From contig JADANN010000018.1 in NCBI GenBank assembly GCA_018806985.1, forward strand, positions 590,501 through 654,500: a stretch of DNA of 64,000 nt. Direction: 5' to 3'. This document shows, piece by piece, positions 44,841-56,100 of this stretch; position 1 is the first letter of the stretch, and each line of letters starts with the position of its first letter. This DNA comes from Angiostrongylus vasorum. Lineage: Eukaryota; Nematoda; Chromadorea; Rhabditida; Metastrongylidae. The translations under genes were made by a program, and so were the position numbers. The notes beneath the pieces were generated by a model. The model was not told the origin of the DNA and ran no database searches. It was given only the letters and a program-made list of their open reading frames with translations.

Positions 44841-47060
44841 TTAGCAATTCCCACCAAGCATTTTATCCTTTTCTTCGTATACACCGTACATCCAATCGCG
44901 CAGTTTCTCCTCATTGTCAAACGGAACCTGGAATACAGAGACAGGTGAAGATTTCTCTCATATATGTCTAGTCAAATACCCATTAAATTTGTTTCGAAGG
45001 TAGCGTTCTAATCTATTGTTAACGGAAATTTAGAAGACTTCAATATAACAAACACTGGTGCAATTTTACAACGGTTTGAAACCAAATTCAAATGCCATAA
45101 TAAGATCAATGTCTCAAATTCTGACAAGAATATTCAGAACTCTTGAGGATAAAAAATTTCAGTTATTATTTGTAAAAGAAATGAAGTAAACGCCCTCAAT
45201 AATCAGAAAGCAGCTAAATTTTTACTTCATTTCCCATTGTTTAAGAAACATAGCAAATGGGCATGACCAAAGCCTCTCCCACAGATTAAAGCCGCACAGC
45301 ATGAGATGAGTACGTACAGCCTTACTAACAAACATGTTAGCAGCAATTGATTCTGCACAATTTAGTAACTACTTAACGAGTTAGTTAATGTTTTGAGCTA
45401 CCAATTAGAATCCAACTTCTAAATCGTCCTTGAGCCATCGGTCACTTTTTCTTCCCTATTTTTCGATTTTGGTTTTAATATCGCATAGGAGGCAAACTGT
45501 ACGAAGACCGAACGAAGGTATCATTGTCGAAAAGATACTCCTCTCAGATCCACATCGTGGTGAAGACCTGAAAAAGTCCTTGCCAAGTTGATTCAGGACT
45601 CCAGGAAGGCAGAAATTGCTCAACCAGCAACAGGCCAGTCTCAGTACCCAGTACACTGGTTGCTCCTTTCTATGACGTCAAGTGGTGAGATGATCGGTGA
45701 GAGCCCGCAAAATCTTGGGTTACGCAGTCACTGGCCAGAATGTGAAGCTCTGATCAGCGAAATCAATCTTGCCTACGAGACCCACGAGAACACAAATCGG
45801 CAGACATAGATGGGTCGGTTGCATAATGAGAAGAACAAATGACAGAGAAGCGAAAACTGTAGAGTGGACTCCATGAGGATGCAGGCGCCTCCTAGGAGGA
45901 CCACCTGCATGTTGGGCGGATGTGTTCGTAACCAAACCAATTAGCTGTGCCAGCAAGCGCAGTTACTTTATAGATAAGGGTATAAGATTCGCAACCATTA
46001 CCGTCATACCAAACCAGCACACTATGGACGGCGACTGCGAGGCAAAGAAATGAATGGAGAATGTGCTGGTTTCCGCATCATTAAAGAACACGAGCCATCC
46101 AAGTAAGTAGGTAATAAGTATAAGACAAAAATAACCAGTATAATCATATGGTTGGGTCACTACAAACCCTTTACAGTCCGTGTACTACCAATTTCGTGAA
46201 GGTTCACAACTAAATGAAAAACAGGATAGATAAAACCAATATTACGGACAATTAGTTGGAACACTGTGATAAGCATGGTATAGGTATAAACTAATTTCAT
46301 TATCTCAATGAGTACAACGACCATTTCTCATTCTAAAGCATTTACTGATTCTTGAGAAAAAATGTAGCTCACAATCCTCTTGGATTAATAACCTATGCGA
46401 TAAAAAACACAAACCTCATCAGCTCCGAAGATTTTGTAGTGAACAGCGATGTCGCACTTTTCACGAGTTCCGAATCCGAGCGTAGCAAGACTGAGTGGAA
46501 TACCATTCGGATAGGCAATCGTCACGTCCAGAACATATTTGATAGGAGGACGAGTTTCTGAGAAGCAATTTAATACATATGCATAAACGCAAAAAATTTT
46601 CGAAATGAATGAGCGACAACATGAGGAATACAGCTCATTGTCGATATACCTCGTTATCATCACTGTCTATCAATGCAATAACAGTTTCGATGCTCAATTC
46701 TTAATGTAATGTTACTATATATATGTACTTGCTTACTTACTTGATAGTTGAATGGCCCGTTCTCACTGGTTGTGCGGGCTCCAGCATAGTCAGTCCGGCG
46801 AAAGTCTGCCCCAGGTCTTCACCACCACAAGCAGTCGCAGCCGTTGTGGATCAGAGAGAAATTTACCACCATGCGACTTTGATACCAGGACAGTGGTGGA
46901 TCCTGGTATTGGTTTACTCTTAGCTAGGCTTCCTGATGGAAACACCGGACTCCTTCTCCGCTTGGGAGATCTCGCCAGGGGATGAATCCACCGCTGTACA
47001 TCGCAGTCCAACACCCAGGAACACCTCGCAGCCACGATGAGGCGGTAAACCGTTGGGAAG

Positions 47061-47110
<50 letters not shown>

Positions 47111-50100
47111 CCCATGTCTTTTGCCTTATATGAAAATATTAAAATGACCAAACAAAGTGTTACAAAATTGGTCAAAGATGATATTGGACAGCATTTTACC
47201 CATTTTCCTCTAAGTCTGGCAAAAACAGTTCGAAACCCGAAAAAAAAAATGCTTAACAAAACCATAGAAAAAAAGCGTCGAGAAAAGGTCAACACACAGA
47301 TATGACGAATCATCTGTACCACCACTTCTTACAATACTTGTTGAGCAACTCAATAAGGGCATTCCACGTTTAAACATGTCTGTGTCGCTAGGCACAGTAC
47401 TTTTATAGAATTAGCTTGGTCGAGCCATGTGAGGGGCATCGGTTTTTTTCCCCATAGTGGGCTTGAAATCTTGTAAGACCTTATTCTTTACTCTTAATCG
47501 CAGATGAATGTCCTTCGGAAATCGTAGTATTCAAAAAGTGACCACATAACCGAGCCCTCTTTATTAATTTTGATGCTGCTGTAAGCTCCCCAAGGGGTAT
47601 TGTTCCTATTGCTCCACTTGGCAGCTATTTCATTGAGTTCCCGAACCAACTGCATATAACTGGAGCACTCAATAATATTCCTGCTTTGAGCATTCATGGT
47701 CTAAATATCTTTTTTTCCAAGTTGTAGAACGCATACAGGCTCTCGAATTCCCTTAACAATTGTTCAGCCTAGCATTTAATGGATTTACATGAACGCCATC
47801 AGCAAAAATAAGGCGTAACTGCCAGAAATCGAAATTTTCACTACCATACTGTCCTATTTCAGCTTCTGCAACATGTTCTCGAGAGTGGAGATGAGTAGCA
47901 CTGGAAAAGTGGTTATAGCTTTTAGGATCTCTTTGCGAAGATAATGTCACCATATTACGTGTCCACGAATGCTAGTTAGGAAGCTTTTGTGTGGCACGCG
48001 AACAAATCTCTGTGTACAGATCAGGAACAGCCTAATTTCCAGTGTTCTTCTGTAAAAACTGAATGCAAGTTGTTTTCTAGGGCGATGCGGGTGAAGTGAT
48101 ATGATCTTCTACATTCACACGACATTTTTTTCCAGATGCTTAGGTCCAACCCAGTCCGCACCGGGGGCTTTACGGTTCTTCACCAAAGAGATAGCGTGCC
48201 AAATTTCGAAATGGAGAGTAGTTGGAATGAGATGTCCATCCACTTTTACACGATATAGAGTTATTAGGTACTAACTGCAAAAAATATCGGAGGTCAAGTC
48301 GTGGATGATTCCCTTACTTACCTTTTGCAGGTTGTGAGTATTCCATCTGGATAACGGAGAGAAATCAACGTGTGCACTTATCTCGCAGTGTTTCTAGGGT
48401 TGTAAACACTCACCTTTTTTCGCAACCTCTTCAAATTCAGGAAACACTCTAGCTCTTAAGTCTTTAACACTTCCTTTTAAAACACATCTTCGTGGAAAAC
48501 TGCCAACTGGCCCCGCGTTTGCGCAGGGATCAAAAGTGTACTCTCATATGCCATATCGATTCCTAATTAAACTTCAAAATTCCAGAAATGCATAATTAAA
48601 TAGCCTGTTGACAATAATCTAGGCGCAAAAGTTTGAAAATTCACATCTTTCTCCGAATTTAATTTGTGGAAGAGAGTGCTAAAAGTAGCAACAGAATACA
48701 CCCAGAGTATATCAAACGATGTTTGAAGTTCACCCAAGGACAACATAACGTACTAATATATGCTTAGATAATTAACTACTCCTTAAACGTACAGCTTAAT
48801 ACACACTTGACGATAAAAATGATCTACTAGTTTCTGGAAGGCTCCAAAAAGTTCTCAATTTACAAAAAAAAAAAAGATCTCCTGCATTAGAATCACACAT
48901 GGAGCTTTCCAACCGGTCTCTGAGAAACAGGAATAGTAGGTGTTATGTGTATTTGCAGTACCGAACAGGTTTATAATGGGATAAAAACAAGCTCTGATTA
49001 GGTAGGCCGACTATCCCAAACCCTCCCCTTCGCTTCCTAATAAAACCGTTTTTAGAAAGTATCTTTCCTGTATTTCTGTATGATCTCACCGCCAAAAAAT
49101 TACGAAATAGCTTTAGAAAAAGGGCAATGCGATAGATTTACAAACTTCGATCTTACTTTTATAACGGCTTAGTGGTAATAATAGTAGTGGATCTAGTATG
49201 CAAATATTAAAACAGATATACTGAATATAAATAGAATATCTCGACAACTGGAACATCTGAAAACGCGCGCTAAGTCTGCAGAAGAAAATTAAATTTCATA
49301 GGACATGACAATAGCTTAAAGGATGAAAGCAGACTAATTTCCAATAAATCCGATCAAAATGGATGTATTGTACAATAACTAATGGCTAAATGTACAAGAA
49401 CTACGTTTAAAATTTGTGCGCTATTTGAGCAGTCTATCGAAATGTGACACTGTAAATTCATCGCCGTCTTCATCCCTTTCTCTGGTATGTCTTGGACTTT
49501 CTAGCAAAACTGATCGAAGTGACTGTAGTATCACGACAAGGGCAAGTACAGAAAAACAACACTTACAAATTAAGTGCGTTCATTGATAAGTTTGTCGAGA
49601 TATTTCACCGCACATTCATCGCTATTCGCAGCACACTGTTTGATAGATCTCGAACCTTCTCCTAATCTTCGGAGGATTTCAGGAAATGACGTGTATATTA
49701 GGCATAGATATCGCCCCATTCAATGTACGTTGGGAAAGAAGTCTCCAAACGTTAGGCGCCATACATTTTTTGATGCTCTCGTTGGTTCTTCCTGTGTTGA
49801 CTATTGTTGTACCAGTGTGTATGGTATGTTTCCGACTTAGTTTTGGTTTTAAAAAGCATTCATCCCAAGCAAATCTATACGGATATAGTGTAACAGCCAT
49901 TACGTTGACTGACAAATACGCTTGAGTATGCTTCACATTTACGATGATTAATTGGACCAAGATTAGACCCTACACTACTGGAAACAGGAATTCCGATGAA
50001 CTAGACTCTTGGATGTAAGAGCCAGAGATTACTTGTAGAAGAGACAACTTCATTTCTCATCAGATGTTCCGTTTTTTAATCTCGTGAAACTAAAGGAGTA

Positions 50101-53100
50101 AAGTAATATTCCAGCTGTTTTCATCTCTATGGCCAATTGGTCTCGCATATTTTGTTTGGATGTACTACGACAGAAACTCTCCCAAGCAGGGTGCATACCG
50201 TTCCACTTGGTTCATGCGCCAACGAATTCATAAATGGTACGCAGACTATTTTCCTGTCAAATTACACAAAACAGAAGAACTAAATCCCAACGAGAACCAC
50301 CTCATTGGCAGTCATCCTCATGGAGTCATTTCTATAGCAGCTTTTATTAACTTTGCCACAAATGGGACTGGCATTCTAGAAAAATTTCCAAACATTGTAT
50401 TTCATTTGTGCACATTGGTGGGCCAATTCTACACTCCACTTCGACGAGAATGGGGTCTTCTCCATGGAATGATTGACTGTAGTCGTGATAGTCTCACGTA
50501 TATTCTCAGTGGCAAGAAGGGGAAGGCATGTGTTCTAGTGATCGGCGGAGCTGAAGAAGCGCTCGATGCACACCCTGGTCACCATATTCTAACCCTTCAT
50601 CGACGAAAAGGATTCATCAAATTAGCTCTTGAAACTGGAGCAAATTTGGTCCCATGCTACTCATTCGGAGAAAACGAAATATTCAAACAGGCGAATAGGC
50701 AAATCTAAGCTTAATTAATAGTCTATAGTGAATAAAATAAATTCATAAAAACTAACTCCATTCCTTTTCAAAACTACAAGAACTCGACCCGCTAGTGCAA
50801 ATCAATTCCATTAATATTTTTCATTCAATTCACCTATAATAGTGGTTTAATCACCTGAAGTGAATGGATTCTAACGATGAATGGAATTTCTTCAGGCTGA
50901 TAATCCCAAGGGCTCTATGATAAGGATGATTCAAACAACGGTAAAGAATCTTTTCGGCTTCTCTCCACCATTCTTCTATGGACAAGGCATTTTCGATAAC
51001 AACTTCGGGTTACTTCCTTACAGGTTTGAGTGAAGGTTATCTGCCATAAAAATAGGTCTTAACTAAACAGCATTGATACTGGTCACCACAAAATTATACT
51101 CTTTTAGGAAACCAATCAATACTGTATTAGGAGCACCGATCAAGGTTTCTAAAACTGAAAATCCTACACAAGAGCAAATAGATGAGTTACATAAGCTTTA
51201 CATTGAAAAACTAAGGAAACTTTTCGAAGAGAACAAGACTAAATACGGTGTACCACAACAGACACAACTTGTTCTTCAATAGACCGGTAATGCAAACATG
51301 TTATATTTCCACGGTCTTTTCCAACAACTACGAACGAGTAATATTGTGACTATTAATTGTTTTATATCACGACACGTGGTTTATATTTACGTAATCCCCG
51401 CATCTTGTTCTCACTACTAAAATAATGGAGTGCTAATACACATAAACGTATAAAAAATAGTCTGCGTTGTTTGAGGTGTTCGTTCGTCAAAGATAAACAT
51501 GAGATCGTTGGTGTTTCTTTGTGCAAAATGTGACGATGTCACGAAATTCTTTCCCACACTACAGTCGCCTCTTTGGGAAAAAAGTCTGAAATTTCCGTCA
51601 ATAATGCCATCCAAGAGTGAAATTTTTTTTTTTACATAACCCGTCATCATGTATTGTACGGTTCTCAGCACTTCTTGCATTCACGTTTTCTTGAATCCGT
51701 CATCCACGAAGATTTTCGGAGCTGCAGTAGACTTGGTAGCTGCTTAAGGATTTTCGTCTTCGTCATAAATGTCGGTGAATGGAATTCCGAGGAAGTCGTG
51801 CTGAGCTGTCCTAATGTTAATTTCAGGGAGTGAGCTGAGTCTACACAAATTTGGTACCAACTCCACAAGACCGTAGGGATGAAAGGCACGCTGTACCTGG
51901 AGTGTTGTCAAAGCAATGTTTTGCTCGTAAAGAACGGTATCATTTTATACACTACCACAATTAAAATTTTGCCAAGGAAAACCACTAAGCTAGTTTTCCA
52001 ACGTGTTGATTGCCACAACCCTCCTAGATTAGGGTCATCCAAAAATTTGAAGCATGCAAACCACGAAAATGTTTGACAAAACAGTATAATCCCTTTTTTT
52101 GTAAGGAATTAATTCTGAGACAAAGTCGGGAGATAAAATGCCAGCAGCAAAGATTCCCAAGAACGACTTCCTATTAACCTCGGCATTGATCAAATAATTC
52201 AGTTTCCTTAATGAGCGAACACAAGTTTGCTACCTCATCCTTTATTCACATAAAAAGGTGACGTTTTGCCGAATTTCGCCTTCTTCTGAGCCTGAAAAGG
52301 TTAAATTGGCCACAGTCTAGTCAGGCAAACACCTCCATAATCAAAACCGTAAAATTGCGAAACCAAGATTACCATCGCAATGAAAACCAAATAGCTTCTT
52401 CGCACACTCACCGCTTCCTGTGACTCTTCCAGTGAGTATGTCACGTGGAGACCAACCGCACAAAATCCAAATGAAAGCGTAATATATCTCTCACGTTAAA
52501 ATATCGGTCTTAAATATTGTGTGAAATCACGTGTGATAACGAGGCATTCTTCCTTGCGGTTCACTTTTGGATTTTTGGAAAATTTCTAGAATACTTGGAT
52601 GGATTTGTGCGCTAAAGTTCGCGATTCCTACGCCAGGGTGATAACTTCTACTTCAAAACCTTCCCCGTCGCGTCTCTGTGTCCTCTGCACACCTAGTGAA
52701 GTATTTGGTTTAACCTTAAGTTCATCGACTAGGTGTTCTTTTTATCCGGATGCAGAGTGGTCTACACATTTGTGTTCCAGTTCGCATGCTTTGAGAGGAA
52801 TCGGGTAAACTGTGCTCGAACTCTCGCAACCATCATTTCTACCGTTAGGGTAAGTTATGTGATTATCCATTGTGCATAGACGGTCATACAATAACGGGAA
52901 ACACTTTAAAGCAGAAGCGACCGTCGCGAAGAGGAATCTAAAACTTCAATGTGCAGAACTCTTGAAATATTTTGGATAAATTGAGATGAGCCGCAGAGAG
53001 GAATGCCTCGTCAACATAAGTGATCTCACGCAATATCTCAGAATGACATATTAGCGTGAGACAGGAGCACTCGCATCATACGAATTCTGTCCGGTTGGTC

Positions 53101-56100
53101 TCCGCGTGAAATACTCAATGGAAGACATAGATATGGGTGAGTGTGCGAAGAAGCTACATTGTTATCAATGCGACTGAAATATTCGCTACGTGGTTTTTCT
53201 GTTTTGCTTATGGAGGCTTTTTGGCTGAATAAATTGCGGCTAACTTAACGCCGCCGAAACGACAGCTTTTTTTGTGAATAAGGAATAAGGTAACAAACGC
53301 ATGTTTGCTCATCAAGAAGACAGAGAGTTACTAGCAGCAGAGATTAAATCTCCAAAAGTTTGAGAAAGTAGTAAATGATTAATATGTAGCCACTCACCTT
53401 TGACAGACTTTTTCTCCCTGATATCTCCCACAGTATCGGTGATAAGCTTTAATTTACTCGAGCTACGCTCTCTTGGTTCATTATTCGTTTCTCCTCGTGG
53501 ACCCACCTCAAATGTTATTTACGTTATACATTTCTGATAAATACAAAAAAAAAAGGATGAAATATGGAGGAAAATCGTACTTCTTCTAGAATAGCCTTGA
53601 CTGCGCCCATGCGGGGAAGCGTTACGTATTTTAGGTGGGGAAACCCGTTCAACTTTCCATATCTCTGACTGCTTTCCACGCGTTTATGGTAGAATCCACC
53701 TTCGGGGAAAAGAATTACCCAACGACGATCACGATCCCAAAACACATCTCGAAGATGCTCCTTCAACCTAAAAATGAATAGAATTCGTTCCTTTAAAAAA
53801 AAACCCAACATATGTAAAAAATGTGATTAGATTGCAGCTACTTTCCTGGTTTCAGCAGCATGTCTGTCGTTGAAAAGTATTGATGGATAGTCAAAACACA
53901 GCAACAACAAAATGTATTATTAACTATAGTTCAGCCCCTGATAAACACTTCATTTACTTCAAAATCTCCTTTTCTCGCGTCGCCTTTCCTTGCCGAATAA
54001 AATAATCTCCATGATTGTTCCCGATTATTCCAAAAGGACTCCACCGAAACATTACGTCCATCAACCAAAGCGTCTGCAAAAAGAATTTTTGTGGATTAAA
54101 GGCATACTCTACAATCTGATTTTACTTTAACATCATATTAAACTGCCTTCCGTTGAGCTTAACAACTAGGAAGACAGAACAATGCTGCAGTTTCCGTAAC
54201 AAAGAAAAAAAAATATAGAGAACTGGACACCTTGCGGCTGGCAACACCTTTGCTCTGCAAACATGCCATCAAAGTAGGTACATCGGCTGTGCTCTGATGA
54301 TTACACATTACCAACACTCGTTCGTCGCGATAGTACTTTGTTACATCGTCACCGTATTCGAAAACTACAAAAGCAAAGCAAATTCAAGTGATGCCATTCT
54401 GGTTTAGATATGAGACTGGATCAATATGGTGACTGCTATACTCAGTACTCAGTATAAAAAGGTACTGGATAAATTCCTTCACATTTAGTAAAACAGCACA
54501 TTTTCCGCAACTAAAAACTTCGCAAACGTTTTAATGCGCGTCCAATTTTTAAGTTCTGCACAAAAAACCAATGTAACCATTGCTAGCCAACAACGTAAAG
54601 GTTATTCTACTAACAGTATAATACAGCGATTGGTTACGTTAGGACAGGAATCAAACCTCTCTCGGATATATATTATTGACGATTCGTACACAACACTTGT
54701 TACACCTATTGTGCGGCCTCCAGCAAAATTCCGATTTTTCGGAGTCTTGCTGCTTTAGCTAATGTGGTTCCTTGGAGTCTCGAGATCAGCCTAGCCAAAG
54801 TCTGCCCCAGGTCATCACCACCACAGGCAGTCGCCACCTTTGTGGATCAAAGGGGAGATTTTCGACGAGTTTGATACCAGGACGGTTGCAGATCCTGGTA
54901 TTGGTTTACTCTTAGCTGGGCTTCCTGATAGAACCGCCTACTTTTTGTACTGCGTGTATGAAATCTATGAATTGACCCCCACATACGGGAACGTTAGATT
55001 TCCCTTTTTTGACTGATGAGACTTAAAGCTTGTATAAATTCAATTTTCAAAACCAAATAATTGTGAAAACTAAGCAGAACTGGTCTCGTTGATAAATACC
55101 ATCATAGCCGGCAGTGTATCCCCATGTTCCAATGAATCCTTGAAGCCATCGGTATAGCTTTCCTTCGACAAACCAGTACAACCGTGGCCTTAAAAAATTA
55201 TCCATTTTAACCTAATTCTTTTTACAATGCTGTGTAAGCAGCCACACTGATGTAAAACCTTTCCACAAACTCATCTGTACCTCAATAACAAACCACACAA
55301 ACTCAGTAAAAAAAAGTAAAGGAATCAAAATGATTGTCCACTCACTATATCATTTATGCCTTCCTTCTTAAACGCTATCAGCTCATACAGAAATCACTAG
55401 TTACGTAGTCTTTCATAATGAAGATAACAGTGGCTACACATGATACTACCATGTTATGCCACCACGACACGATCAAGATCTTTTTCTCAAAACCTAACTT
55501 GATAAACGGATTAAATGAGCTGTGAACAAAACTGGGTGAGAAAAACTACAAAGCAAGGGCTTTGGTGTTTCAATGGATAACATGTTAGCCACAGGAAAAG
55601 ATAATAGCGTGTTCGATCTCCACCGCAGACACCTGCGGTTCGGAGTTTTGCAAATATCTCAGCGTCATCGTGTCTGTATTTCACATCATATCCTGCTGTG
55701 AAACAATAGGCAGTGGGTAAAAGTTAAATATTATGAACAATCTTGTTAACTTTACTGCTGCACAACCTATGTGACCACTTTGAACTTAATCAAAAATTAA
55801 TTAGTAGATTTCATTCAGTCGAAATTTCCTAATCAATAGACATCACTTCATTTTTTGTTTGAGTGACCATTCTTCACAAGGAATTGTATTGGTCGAATCA
55901 CATCATTCTCATTTTATTGACAGGTGTGCTTTGGTCCCCGTAAAAATGTCCAAGGTTTCCTAGGTAGCACCAACAGATAATCGTAGGCCCAGACATTCGC
56001 ATATTGTTTTCGGTCAAATGTATAGTATCTGGCTAGAATTCTTTCAGTAGGAAGACGTCACAGATATTTATTGGGTTTTGGACGAAATTCTGCATAGAAA

